Shown here one piece after another: positions 37,481 to 49,736 of a stretch of DNA of 64,000 nucleotides; the stretch's first letter is position 1; each line of letters starts with the position of its first letter. Origin of the DNA: Nemopilema nomurai (lineage: Eukaryota > Cnidaria > Scyphozoa > Rhizostomeae > Rhizostomatidae). The notes under the pieces are model-generated. The model saw nothing but the letters and a program-made list of their open reading frames with translations, was not told the DNA's origin and ran no database searches. The translations under genes were made by a program, and so were the position numbers. The stretch spans positions 1,984,001 to 2,048,000 of the forward strand of contig ML133426.1 in NCBI GenBank assembly GCA_003864495.1. Direction: 5' to 3'.

Positions 37481-40400
37481 GATAGAGCAACATAAAAAAT
37501 CAGCAAAAACGTCTGTATTAATTTTCTTGCCTTCACCTACATTATCCTTCGTAAATATATACCCTTGCTTGTATTAAAAAGCACGTGCGTTTTCTATTCT
37601 TGCGTGATTCTGTTTCTTCTGACTATACAATTTCCGGTGATGTTCCTTCAATCTTGGTACTGTCATTTATTTTATCAAAACTATCTCTACTCTTGTTTGT
37701 TTTTAGTCCAGAACTAGCAGCAAAAGACTTTGCTGGCGCATCTTTGTCCTTGTATGAAATACTTCTTCCTTTTGCTATTCCTTTTTATGATACTTGTTGT
37801 TATGTTTACTCCTGTAATCCCTGTCAAAAGCAGGAGCATCAGGTCCACACAATAGGCAGATAATTCGTCTTCGTTTAGGCTTAAGAGGCAGTTACATCCT
37901 CAGTAAATGGCGAAAGTCTAGATACACATCGTTTTTCTGTTATGTGTGATTGCCGCTCATATTTGTAAACGATTCTTTGACCGAACGAAAGAAATCTTGT
38001 GAGATCAATTAAAATACTCACAAATGGACTAAGTGAAATGGACTTTGCTCAGACAAAGGACCTCTGGATTATTCCGCAAGAACTAACTTTAGCTATTTTA
38101 TTTAGCTAGTGAAACATAAAATGAAACGATCAGAAACAAAAAGGTTGATAATAAAATGATAACAAAGGAGCCATCGCCAGCAGTGTTTATTGGCCTGTTG
38201 CTTTTGGCAAATCAAAATTTTCCAACAAACAGCCTGTCTCACCCATGCCCCCGTTAGAATCGGCTCTGAGGATATGATTTTAAGGTATAAACGATAAGCA
38301 GGGGGTCTGAGGGGGGCATTTTTAAAGCACACCCTAAAGCAAAGGGGAATCGTTCGCGTTTTCCATTGCACTTTAATACAGCAATACAATGTGCGAGTTT
38401 CAATGATGCGATTGTTGCCGATTTCATATGAAGGCGCGTTTATAGGCCTAGTCAGCCGGTCATGAGTAAAATGTTTAGTTTTTATTTTAGCTAGGAGCTT
38501 TGTTTAGTGTTAATAGACTTGCTAGTGAATTGCCTACAATGCCATAACCAATGTCAATGTCATAAACTTCAGTGCTTGTTTTGATGGGATTTTGAGGGTA
38601 TTCATTCAGAAAAACACTTTTGCAGGTATCAATTTTAATCCAACCACATTGCCCGAAGTTAAAGAAAATCAAACCATTTGTTACTCTTTTCAATACTTCT
38701 TGGAAAAGGCTTCAAAAAACAAAAGCATTAGATCAGCATTTGTTGATTAGTGCAGGAAAAAAGCTTTCTCGATAAAGTGAAATAAAGGGCGGTCGGTGAA
38801 CGAAGCTTGGACAAAGAAAGGCACTAGTGGCAGAGGTTGTTAGTGAAAGTGCATGCGTGGGCCCAATCTTATTTTGGCCTAGACATCGAAATTAGTTCAT
38901 GATTGCGTCTTGAGAATGATCTATTGTGCTCCTGTTGGTGGATCAAATGAAGAGATAAAGCTACAACCATGAATTCAAACGCTTTTGTGCTGTAATCAAC
39001 CATGACACCTGCATAGATTGTCTCACAATGAAGACACTTTTATTCATAAACGCCTGGTTCCTGGGTTTGCCTCAAACAGTTTTGATAACACTTACTGGTT
39101 TCAAGGTAACTGCTGATGAGTCAAAAGCCTGTTTTGAAAATATTTTGAGCCAAAGTTTTCTATCTTTTCACTGGTAGGCCTAGGCATGAAACAGCCATTC
39201 AGTGGATTGTAGCTCAAGTTTAAACGCACTTTGAACGATGATTATTTGGTCGAAAAAGCAACTGGTACCAATAAATGGTTGTGGTTGTCCACAGTTCTAG
39301 TTTTTTATTTGAGAACAAATGTACCGTGACCCAGGGCTCAGACTCTAAATCCCTCCATTTTCAAAGAACACTTATGAAGGTTATTCGACCCCTCGGTGGC
39401 AGCACCGTTTCAAGTAGCAAAAAGAAGCTCATTGGGTAACAGTGGCTTGCCAAGTAATTTAGTGAGGAGAGGCTTTTCATCTGCATTTATAGCTTTTGCA
39501 ATTATGACTTTCCGACCAGCAGAGTTTGTGTTTCTTGCATTCCTATTTTTGTTAGCAAAAATTGGAAATGAAAATGCCAATTTCAGGCCTGCAAAGTTTA
39601 GAAGCGAGGCCATGAAAATGGACGGCCTATTTTATTGCACTCTGTTGATGTTTCCTGACAATGAAGCAACCATCAAAGGCCTTTTCGGGTTGTTGAAACC
39701 GAACTAATACACCGGACCACCAATGTATGAATCGAAGCTGACGTGAGCATGCACTATTGCTGAAAATGATTTGAAATGTGCGTTGGAACTAGGGGTGTCA
39801 TTTGAGAAGCCCCAGCCTTTGCAGGAGCTGGAAAGGCCTCATTTCGTCTTCAACTCAATGAAAGTTTCAAGACGTTACAAGCCTAGGTAGTATTGGAATG
39901 GATGGTCAAAATGTAACAAATCCGACAAGTTAAGGGACAAAATTTTGCATAGTTCTAGAAGACAAAGAGACTGCTAACATTTACGAACGAAGCTAATTGA
40001 CCTTTTCGTAACCTTCACGATGCAAATCTTTTGCTTTGTTACAAAAGCTGCTTGAGAGACACATGACCCATGACCAAATGAGAACACCTTCAAAAACTTG
40101 CAGCATTTCAGCGGATACCTGAACTGCTTGCTTATGTCAGTTTTAATAATGTACTAAGTTATTTCAGCTGGTTCGTCTATAGACTGCTGTATGGTCTTGG
40201 GATATTCCAGCTCCAGGGCTAATTACTGGTGCTCAGTAGGCATATTGAATTCTACACGTGGCTTTCGGAAAAACACACCACGCAACAGTGCGGCAATGCA
40301 GGGTATTTCGTCGCAGTGATGCGGTGTTCTGTGGCCTAGCTGCCAACCCCACAAACTATTAGGTCCTCGTGGCCAGCTTAGCCAACATTCCGTGTGTGAG

Positions 40401-41429
40401 TTTTCGCATTCTTGCTTCTTATGACAACTCAGCTGTCTGATGCTCCTCCTCATCCGATTGGCGTTAATCTCGCAGCTCGACGAAAGCTTAGCTTCTTTCG
40501 GCAAAGACTCGTCCTGGTAGCATTTTCCACTAAAAGCTCGCTGCTTCCAGTGACAGGTGAACTCTGCTATTTTGTTAATGTGTGTGTCGCTAGATTATTA
40601 ACGAATTGGAGTAAAGTGCTACATCTAACATCCAATCTCTCCTATCTACCGAATGATTTTAGTTTTATTCACTCAACAGCAAAATAATTCTTAACTTACA
40701 ACAAACTTCAAGGAATTTTGTTTTTTGGATCAGATATGCAAAAAATTTTAACTACTAACAATATTCAGATTGATAGGGATCGTTCCAAGCAAGTCGTTCA
40801 AAGCTTGTTGAGAGTGAAACAGCGCTCGTAAATTTTTGGCGGCACAAAGAGCTTTTTATGAGCGGCTTGTTGGCAGCAAATGATCTGAGTGTAGTATCTT
40901 CCTAGCTAACCCAGGAGAAAATGGATTTCAATTTGAATCGCGTTAAGAAGAGCAACTGCTAAATAACACACTGAATAATCAAGTTTCTAGCTGTTTTCTA
41001 GCTCGTTTCTACTTCAAGACCAAACTTGTTTCTTGGTATGGATTTCGAAGGAGGCAGAGCGCTTCATCTCTAGGTCAACAAACACAAAGGACTTTTGCAC
41101 TTTCATATATTTTGTCTCTATTAGCAAAGATTCATTATTGAAGAATAGAGTTCTTAGTAAGGCCATTAAAATAAGCAAACTACTATATTGCATTACCAGG
41201 ATCCATTCGCGTTTCTTGGCAATGTAGCACTAATGAATCTGACCTTCGGGTTATTGTCGGGCAAACACTGTGTGAAACAGGCCAACTGAACCATTCTCCT
41301 TATTTGCTTTCGCTGGAAATGCCCCAAAATTTATTTTGAGATATTTAACCACACAGAAAAATATTATGATGCAAAAATTTGCAAGCAAGCGTAGAAAGGA
41401 ACCTTTCTTCAGCTGCACAGCTTAGAAAA
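37481..41429. other. Intergenic, no supported gene
   Basis: AT-rich sequence with short frames only. The longest (39396-39707 plus, 40223-40504 minus) show no recognisable domain. No tandem repeats or transposon ends were found. Confidence 0.45.
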
Positions 41430-41437
41430 CAACGAAG

Positions 41438-41749
41438 CAGTGGCGTAGCTAGAGGCACGCTTGTTTACCCCGTGAAAAAATTCATCAATATATATCTTTT
41501 TCAAGTTTGAACCTTAGAAGAAAATCAAGTCAATTTTTAACTGATTGATAGAGCTTCACGCGCATATCCATTCATTTCATAAAACCACTCAATTCCACGT
41601 TCCTTTGATGCGACATATAAATGGCGGCAACCACCAAACTTCAAAGGTTTTGGTCAGAAAATTTGTCAACATCAATAAATTTCGTTGGAATATTGTCGGA
41701 ATTTGACCGACTTTCGCCCCTCTATCGCCAAATCGTAGCTACACCACTG
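41438..41749. mobile_element. hAT-type MITE, 312 bp, with 8-bp target site duplication
   Basis: The element starts CAGTGGCGTAGCTA and ends with the inverted form (CAGTGGTGTAGCTA on the other strand), 13 of 14 matching. It is flanked on both sides by the identical 8-mer CAACGAAG (41430-41437 and 41750-41757). An 8-bp duplication with CAG-type ends is typical of hAT transposons. The interior is AT-rich and has no transposase frame, so it needed an enzyme made elsewhere. The perfect duplication indicates a fairly recent insertion. Confidence 0.88.
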
Positions 41750-42226
41750 CAACGAAGTCCTTCTGCAATTGGGCGGATACCGTCATGGACGTGATCACAT
41801 CTCTTTAGCGGCTGAGATGTTGCCACTCACAGCCTAGTGTCCCTCTTCTGCCTACACGTGCAAACACCTGGTGCACACCCACGTTAAAAGTGTTTCCACG
41901 TCCTTGGGTGCAGTTGAAAACTCGGTCCTATACTTCATACTTTTGTTCTTAACAGTTCATTCTTGCCGCTGTTCGTTTATTTCTGCTCTTAAGCGCTGGC
42001 AGTTACTTCTATGAGAAGAAATACCTCTGTCTATGTGGGTCAGGATGGCTTCAGGAATCCATTCGCACTGTGTCCTAGTCTGGCATGCATCGTGCGACCT
42101 GACGCCATAGTGCACTGCCTCTGGCATAAACCTATTTCATTTCAAAGATGGATTGCCGTTTGGTAGCACCAAAATAACCCTTTCGCGCTACCCACAATGG
42201 TACACTAATGATGGTGAACAAGGGCG

Positions 42227-42470
42227 TGTAGTGACTCGTTTGTCTACTTTTCATTGTCACTCCATTTCATGCGGACACATCTTTTCTCGCTCCTCAGCCT
42301 AGACTGTTCCATCCTCATTTCATTACCATTTCATCATTCTCTCTCATCCCTCGTCAGCAAAGTTATTTTTAGAATAATCAATATAAATAGAATTGTCAAG
42401 TTCTGTCAATCAGAAACAGAGCTACAGAACACAACAGGCAACGCGTCGCGTCTCTCACTCTCTCTCGCTC
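42227..42470 (+). repeat. LTR-like dispersed repeat, copy 1
   Basis: About 244 bp that begins TGTAGTGACTCG and matches, at roughly 85%, the reverse complement of 62764-63012. It includes a TATA-like tataaatag near 42382 and a downstream segment rich in CT repeats. A TG start plus an internal TATA box suits an LTR promoter. No matching CA end with a target duplication was found, so solo-LTR status is inferred. Confidence 0.7.
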
Positions 42471-42608
42471 GGCCTGGCTCCGTGTTCTCTACACGTTGAA
42501 TAAGACAACTATGGCTTGGATCGTCCACAGAGGTTGAACAGCGCAGTCAGTAGAAACCCATTTAAACTCGTTTCAAATCTCAAATAGATCCTGAATGTTG
42601 AATTTCGC

Positions 42609-44787
42609 TGGCTGGAAGACGATTTTCTCTGACTGGAAGATGGAGCTCTCTGGCTGGTTAAAAGATGAAACCCTTGGTTAAAAGATGAAGCCCTTGGCTG
42701 AAAGATGAAGCTGTTTGGTTAGACGATGAAGCTCTGCGGCTGGTTGAAAGATGAAGCCCTTGGTTGAAAGATGAAGCCCTTGGTTGGAAGATGAAGCCCT
42801 TGGTTGGCAGATAAAGCTGTTTGGTTAGATGATGAAGCCCTTGGTTGAAAGATAAAGCTGTTTGGTTAGATGATGAAGCCCTTGGTTGAAAGATGAAGCC
42901 CTTGGTTGAAAGATGAAGCTGTTTGGTTAGACGATGAAGCCCTTGGTTGAAAGATGAAGCCCTTGGTTGAAAGATGAAGCTGTTTGGTTAGACGATGAAG
43001 CTCTGCGGCCGGTTGGAAGATGAAGCCCTTGGTTGGAAGATGAAGCCCTTGGTTGGAAGATGAAGCTGTTTGGTTAGACGATGAAGCTCTGCGGCTGGTT
43101 GAAAGATGAAGCCCTTGGTTGAAAGATGAAGCCCTTGGTTGGAAGATGAAGCCCTTGGTTGGAAGATAAAGCTGTTTGGTTAGATGATGAAGCCCTTGGT
43201 TGAAAGATAAAGCTGTTTGGTTAGATGATGAAGCCCTTGGTTGGAAGATGAAGCCCTTGGTTGGAAGATGAAGCCCTTGGTTGGAAGATGAAGCCCTTGT
43301 TGAAAGATGAAGCCCTTGCTTGAAAGATGAAGCTGTTTGGTTAGACGATGAAGCCCTTGGTTGAAAGATGAAGCCCTTGGTTGGAAGATGGAGCTGTTTG
43401 GTTAGATGAGAAAGCTCTGCGGCCGATTGGAAGATGAAGCCCTTGGTTGGAAGATGAAGCCCTTGGTTGGAAGATGAAGCCCTTGGTTGGAAGATGAAGC
43501 CCTTGGTTGGAAGATGAAGCCCTTGGTTGGAAGATGAAGACCTTGGTTGGAAGATGAAGCCTTGGTTAGACGATGAAGCCCTTGTTGAAAGATGAAGCCC
43601 TTGGTTGAAGATGAGCTGTTTGGTTAGACGATGAAGCTCTGCGGCCGTTGAAGATGAAGCCCTTGGTTGGAAGATGAAGCCCTTGGTTGGAAGAACCCTT
43701 GGTTGGAAGATGAAGCCCTTGGTTGGAAGATGAAGCCCTTGGTTGGAAGATGAAGACCTTGGTTGGAAGATGAAGACCTTGGTTGGAAGATGAAGCCCTT
43801 GGTTAGACGATGAAGCCCTTGTTGAAAGATGAAGCCCTTGGTTGAAAGATGAAGCTGTTTGGTTAGACGATGAAGCTCTGCGGCCGGTTGAAAGATGAAG
43901 CCCTTGGTTGGAAGATGAAGCCCTTGGTTGGAAGATGAAGCCCTTGGTTGGAAGATGAAGCCCTTGGTTGGAAGATGAAGCCCTTGGTTGGAAGATGAAG
44001 ACCTTGGTTGGAAGATGAAGCCCTTGGTTAGACGATGAAGCCCTTGTTGAAAGATGAAGCCCTTGGTTGAAAGATGAAGCTGTTTGGTTAGACGATGAAG
44101 CTCTGCGGCCGGTTGGAAGATGAAGCCCTTGGTTGGAAGATGAAGCCCTTGGTTGGAAGATGAAGCCCTTGGTTGGAAGATGGAGCTGTTTGGTTAGATG
44201 ATGAAACCCTTGGTTGAAAGACGAAGCCCTTGGTTGAAAGATGAAGCTGTTTGGTTAGACGATGAAGCCCTTGTTGAAAGATGAAGCCCTTGGTTGAAAG
44301 ATGAAGCTGTTTGGTTAGATGATGAAGCTCTGCGGCCGGTTGGAAGATGAAGCCCTTGGTTGGAAGATGAAGCCCTTGTTGAAAGATGAAGCCCTTGGTT
44401 GAAAGATGAAGCTGTTTGGTTAGATGATGAAGCTCTGCGGCCGGTTGGAAGATGAAGCCCTTGGTTGGAAGATGAAGCCCTTGGTTGGAAGATGAAGCCC
44501 TTGGTTGGAAGATGAAGCCCTTGGTTGGAAGATGAAGCCCTTGGTTGGAAGATGAAGCCCTTGGTTGGAAGATGAAGCCCTTGGTTGGAAGATGAAGCCC
44601 TTGGTTGGAAGATGGAGCTGTTTGGTTAGATGATGAAGCCCTTGGTTGAAAGACGAAGCCCTTGGTTGAAAGATGAAGCCCTTGGTTAGACGATGAAGCC
44701 CTTGTTGAAAGATGAAGCCCTTGGTTGAAAGATAAAGCTATTTGGTTAGACGATGAAGCTCTTGGTTGGAAGGTGAAGTTCCCTAGA
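42609..44787. repeat. Large minisatellite of 20/21-bp units, about 2.2 kb
   Basis: The major unit is gatgaagcccttggttggaa (20 bp). A 21-bp variant, gatgaagctgtttggttagac, and a longer one with ctctgcggccggtt are interspersed, giving a loose higher-order order of variant blocks. Units near 42609-42720 are more diverged and the middle and right are nearly identical, a sign of recent expansion. Single-unit indels (for example near 43560-43700) shift the frame. Roughly 105 units in total, estimated from length. Confidence 0.95.
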
Positions 44788-44915
44788 TGACAAATGGGGT
44801 ACTCTGCGGAGCAAACCAAGTTAAGGGCACAAAAAAGAGAAAATAAATAACAAAATTGCAACCAAACAGCACAAGAAAAAGGTTTGTTATTATGCAATCT
44901 TTCAGCTTCAGACAA
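44088..44915 (-). CDS. 275-aa ORF running into the minisatellite, signal-like N-terminus
   Basis: Not recognised. About 45 unique residues precede the repeat. Residues about 16-36 are hydrophobic (WLQFCYLFSLFCALNLVCSA) and resemble a signal peptide, then a 20-residue period (GLHLPTKGFIFQPRASSSNQ) follows. That period arises because three 20-bp units make 60 nt, so three frames are read in turn. The frame stops in a variant unit where gtctaa falls in phase. It may be a young secreted repeat protein or only an open frame through a stop-free satellite; no splice or polyadenylation evidence separates these. Confidence 0.3.
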   Translation of the reverse strand: MSEAERLHNNKPFSCAVWLQFCYLFSLFCALNLVCSAEYPICHLGNFTFQPRASSSNQIALSFNQGLHLSTRASSSNQGLHLSTKGFVFQPRASSSNQTAPSSNQGLHLPTKGFIFQPRASSSNQGLHLPTKGFIFQPRASSSNQGLHLPTKGFIFQPAAELHHLTKQLHLSTKGFIFQQGLHLPTKGFIFQPAAELHHLTKQLHLSTKGFIFQQGLHRLTKQLHLSTKGFVFQPRVSSSNQTAPSSNQGLHLPTKGFIFQPRASSSNRPQSFIV

Positions 44916-45536
44916 GGTTCATACTCCCAGAACGGCATCCAGCGTTTCTGTACAGCAAACAGAAATCATTCTAAAAAGGAAATGTACGGTAATGGAATTT
45001 GCTTTATTGTCACTGGTGACTAGTGATATTGCTATTGTCTTAGGCCCATTGTATACTGCGTATGTCACGCATCAAATTATATTTTTACATAAAACTCCTT
45101 CGTAATATAATGAAATACATTTAACGATATTTCATGGAGCTGACGAGGAAAACAATAGCAATCAATTATGCATGCAAGCTGACAATCGTAATTGTTGACA
45201 AAGTTGACGTTACGAGCACACATTGTTCAGCTCTGGGGATAGTCTGCATTGCAGCGTGCCTTCTTTGGATGTGTGAAACTTTAAGCAGATTGCAGATGCG
45301 GAGGGAAGCAGCTTTGTGGATGTTTTGGGAAAGCTGAGAATATTGAAGAGAGTGATAGGGCATTCTAAACTATCAAAGGTCCTTATGGGTCGATAGGAAA
45401 TGCAGCCTCTCAAAATTATCTTAATAAAAATAATAATAATAATTATAACAATAATACGTAAAGGCGTTAAGTGGTGACATAGTTATGAAGTTTGCTATAG
45501 ATAAAGTGTGCTAAAGCAACTTTTAAGCGTAGAAAA

Positions 45537-46079
45537 CTAATTAAATCTGAAAATGATGATGTCGTAATAAAGCAATATAACCAGGAAGGAACCTACAAAC
45601 AGGATTAAACGAAAGAAAAGGCAAACAGCATACGAAGATGAAGGAGAAAATACTGAATGAATGCATCCGTAGTGTAAGGCCAATCCTGAAAACAAAATTA
45701 AACTCAAAAACAAACTAACAGCAATGATAGTGATAATAGTGATAACATCTTCGCCAGCTGTTTCTCTTGAACCTGATCCTTGTTTCAACAAAATGCCGCT
45801 CGTTGAGACAATCATTTTAGATGAACTGAAATATTCAGAGAATTGATATAGTGCTTCAAGGTTTTTTAAAGTCGTGAGACAAGATTTGAATTCCATTAAA
45901 CATGACAATGCCTTTTTCAGATAGTGATAATCTCCAGAAAGGGTAAAAACCACATAGCTTTGTGGTTGGAAAAAATGACGTATGACAGATTCTTTATTCA
46001 AAGAGATGATTCGAGGCAATTTGACTCCAGTATTTGTGGTAGTTTCGAAGCAATCCTCTATATCTGTCGGCGACGACAT
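45537..46079 (-). CDS. Hypothetical 180-aa membrane protein
   Basis: Unrecognised intronless ORF. Residues 1 to about 110 are soluble in character (acidic start MSSPTDIEDC, several Cys, the stretch FFQPQSYVVFTLSGDYHYLKK cut short here). Two strongly hydrophobic segments follow: roughly 112-135 (VITIITIIAVSLFLSLILF) and 150-176 (FFRLILFVGSFLVILLYYDI). It ends IIIFRFN. This is the longest repeat-free frame in the right half of the window. No family is recognised and no clear polyadenylation signal was found. It could be a lineage-specific gene, a terminal exon or chance. Confidence 0.4.
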   Translation of the reverse strand: MSSPTDIEDCFETTTNTGVKLPRIISLNKESVIRHFFQPQSYVVFTLSGDYHYLKKALSCLMEFKSCLTTLKNLEALYQFSEYFSSSKMIVSTSGILLKQGSGSRETAGEDVITIITIIAVSLFLSLILFSGLALHYGCIHSVFSPSSSYAVCLFFRLILFVGSFLVILLYYDIIIFRFN

Positions 46080-46390
46080 CCCATAATGTGCCTAAGCTAG
46101 TTTGCCTAGGAGAAATGGGCGTTCCAAAAAGCGACAAACTATTTTCGAATAGGGGTAGGGCAATTGTCTCTGATTGTCTGGCTGAAAATCACTGATATTT
46201 TGCACATTGCGATTCTCTATTGAATTTTCTAGAACAGTTATGGTTGTTTTGGAAATGTTTTCATCGATTTCTAGGCATTTCCTGTTGATTGGGAGGGCGT
46301 TATTCTACTTATCATAGCAGTCTTGAAGGGGATTGCTCTTGTTATAAACGTTTTAATTTCACATGTGTAACCAGCTTTTGTATCAGGTAA

Positions 46391-46735
46391 GGTATGCTAG
46401 ATTAAGGTATGCTAGATTAAGGGATGCTAGATTAAGGTATGCTAGATTAAGGGATGCTAGATTAAGGTATGCTAGAATAAGGTATGCTAGATTAAGCTAT
46501 GCTAGATTAAGGTAAGCTAGATTAAGCTATGCTAGAATAAGGTATGCTAGATTAAGGTTTGCTAGATTAAGCTATGCTAGATTAAGGTTTGCTAGATTAA
46601 GGTATGCTAGATTAAGGTTTGCTAGATTAAGGTTTGCTAGATTAAGATATGCTAGATTAAGCTATGCTAGATTAAGCTATGCTAGATTAAGGTTTGCTAG
46701 ATTAAGATATGCTAGATTAAGGTATGCTAGATTAA
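46391..46735. repeat. 15-bp minisatellite, 23 copies
   Basis: The unit ggtatgctagattaa is repeated 23 times without change of length (345 bp). Variants occur only at the first few bases (ggt, ggg, gct, gat; tat or ttt). Each unit carries TAG and TAA, so the array is non-coding in those plus-strand frames. Confidence 0.95.
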
Positions 46736-48974
46736 TTTTTTATCGGTAATTCGTCCCATTTATTCACAGGATTGTGTCAAGTGTGGTTTTCAACATGTAT
46801 GTAGCACCAGTCCATTTTTTAGACCAAAGTTTATCATTAACAACGTCAATTCACAGGATGAACTTCTCCAGACACTTTAATGACATAACACACTTTGAGC
46901 TTCTTAAAGACATATGTCAAGATTATTTATAGGCTGGAATGGTAGGTTACCAAAGAGCTTCTGGTAACACATGCCTGGCAAAGAAATGTTCGATGTTACT
47001 GTTTTCGTAACCTATTTGCTTTCTGTTTTATGTACTCCTTCCACGTACCACATTCCATGATAAAGTTTGGTCTACATAATTCTCGCTTTTCTGTTTTAAA
47101 TATCCCGTTATTCCTTTATTTTTATTTGTATGCCTGGCATTCTTATTTTTTATTTCTTATTCTATATTTTTCAAACTTTTGATTGCGCCCCTATTGTTGT
47201 ATCTTGCTCTTCTTTCCTGCGATATGATATTTTTGCTTCTCGTAACATGGTTTATGTGGTTCCCCTGTGCTCATTGCTGATTAAGAAGAGAGTCAAAGGT
47301 TTTTCTGCGTTTGGGGTTTTCTGCGTTTGGGTTTTTCTGCGTCTGGTGGTGTGGTTTTGCAATGTGGTGACAGCTTTTGATTATTTCCGTATCATAACAT
47401 TCCCTACAGCTCTCCACTATATCAAGTACTATCAGTTTCTTGAGACAGCCTCGAGTTTCCAATAACCTACAAATCTTAAAAAACTTCGCTTAACATTGTT
47501 CTTCTCTCATAAATTTGAGCCTATTTTCTTATTTCATACGTTTCACAGAAGATTTTTCCTACTCGAGGAACAAGTTGTTTTGTGACGAAAGACTTGGTAA
47601 TATTTCAACAAGTATATAAAATTGGAATGAGCGGTGCTCAACTAGAAGATGGAAGATAGATTCGTCCTTGACAGGCCATTTATGAGTGATCCTACTGGCC
47701 TCGCCTCGCTCGACTCTCTCCAATGTACCTCTTTTTAATTCTAGCTGTAACACGCCTTAAATATAACATACACAAAAAATAATTGAAATACTAAATGGTT
47801 GCTCATTTACAAAATAATAGTGAATACAAACGACATTACTCCCAAGACTTATTAAACAAACTGAATAATGATACCAAATATCCCTAGAGAATTAGCTACT
47901 GGATCAAAATGTGCAATTGAATAACAAAAGAAATTATAAACAATCGAATATGCGAAAGACGATAAATTTCTTTGGTTAAAAGTAACAAGATAAACGAAAT
48001 CAAAACTAGCACTATTTTCTCTCGTTCTCTCGGTTTTCGACGCAGGCGCCGCGAGAGGCAATGGAGGAGCATTGATGATTATTGGCCTATTGGAGCGGAA
48101 TTTGAGAACAAAGCTTACAAGTAGATTAAAACCTTTTTTTATTTTATTGGTTGTGTTTGCTCTCTTCTCTTTGTTGCTATTACTACGGTGGTTACTTCAT
48201 CACCGTGACATCTTTTAATACAGATTAGAGGCCTTTAAAACATTTCAGCTGCCTTTTGTTTTGATTCGTTGTCTTTCTTGAAAAATACTTAGGCCATTGA
48301 CAGGAGCAGCCACAGAATGTTCAAAGCTTCACAGTCTGATAAACAGCAGAATTTATGTTCAGATAACAGGAACGATGTCTTTCTCAGATTGCAAAAGGGA
48401 ACACGTGCTAATGTTAGTAAACCACAACCAGTAAGCAAGAAACGTAGGCCTATCGATGAAGTTGGCAATGTATTATCACTTTCCACGTACGCCAGGGCTC
48501 TACCTTTTTAGAAATATTTCATAATGCTTTTCAAACATTTCTCCAAATCTGACTGTAAAGGCAAAAACGGTTGATTTTTCGTGCATTTGGAAATCTGCAA
48601 GGGAATAAGCAAGGAATCTTCTTTGGTAACAATTGTCTCTTTATGATAAAGCATCCCAGTTCCCGGACTCACCCTTGATTGTCAAGGGCATCCGCTTTGC
48701 AACATTAGAAGGACGGACTTCAGAGTCGATAACATAACAATGGAAAACCTTCTGGTGGGCCCTTTAACATGGTTTAAAGATAATCATCAAAGACAGGAAA
48801 AGTCGTAAAACGTTTGCTATCTGGACCAGGTGTCACCAAAGCAACAAGGAAACCAGGGGCGGATTCAGACATTCCTGATATTCTCAATTGCGAATGTCAG
48901 ATTTTCCCAGTTTGACTGTTCTAATTAAAACGCCACAAGTAGTCATCAAAGAGATATCTATTTCTACACTATTC
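46736..48974. other. Intergenic, no supported gene
   Basis: AT-rich sequence; a small GC-rich patch with CpGs lies near 48020-48060. The 47130-47465 plus frame is hydrophobic and low-complexity and I do not support it as a gene. A hAT-like end, CAGGGGCGGATTCAG, occurs alone at 48854. Confidence 0.4.
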
Positions 48975-49736
48975 CGGGGCGGATCTAGGCTGGTTGCACA
49001 GGTTTTAAAAAACCAGCAAAATGCTTAGGGCATTGCTTCCTTTCTAATTTTGAATTGATACTTTAATTCCAATAAATTCCAAAAATTTTCTTTATCTCTT
49101 GACTGATAAGTGACGAATGAAATTGTTTTTAAACATTAGATAGAAGCAGGGCATAAAACGATGCAGAAATAGTTGTAAGTAGAATCATATGACTATTGGT
49201 GACCAAAAATTATTCTCAATATCGACATGCAAGGTTTAAGGCGTGAACGCACGGTTATGTCATAAAACAAGGATAGGTTGCAAATGAAACAGAATGAAAT
49301 ATGAAAGAGGATGAAATCTGAAGTATTGCATTGAGAAATGTGACATCTTTTTTCAGAATAATTCCCGGAAATAAAAACTCAAGTTGAAGTAGTGGAGTTA
49401 GTAACATATAGAATCCTTTTTCATAAGAACAGTTTTATAGGAACACGAGCCTAAAATTGGTCAATACGGTTAAGAACAAATTAAGAGCAAGCTGAGACTG
49501 TTCACCGATGTACTCTAAAATTTAATTTTGAAAGACGTTTGTTGACATATTGCTCATATTTTTGTTTTTCGTGATGTCATCATATAAAACGTGCAGGGCT
49601 ATGCAGGAGTTGTTTTACACCCAAGGGAACTGAGAGAACGATAGAGACCAAAAAACATATAAAGACAAAAATAGAGAGGAGACAGGGAGATCACTGGGAA
49701 ACCGGGCAAAAAGTTTGCTAGATCCACGCCTGCTTG
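48975..49736. mobile_element. Possible degraded non-autonomous hAT element
   Basis: Left end CGGGGCGGATCTAGG faces an inverted end, CAGGCGTGGATCTAGC on the other strand, about 760 bp away. GGATCTAG is shared exactly. No transposase frame lies between and no target duplication was found. The two ends may belong to different insertions. Confidence 0.3.
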
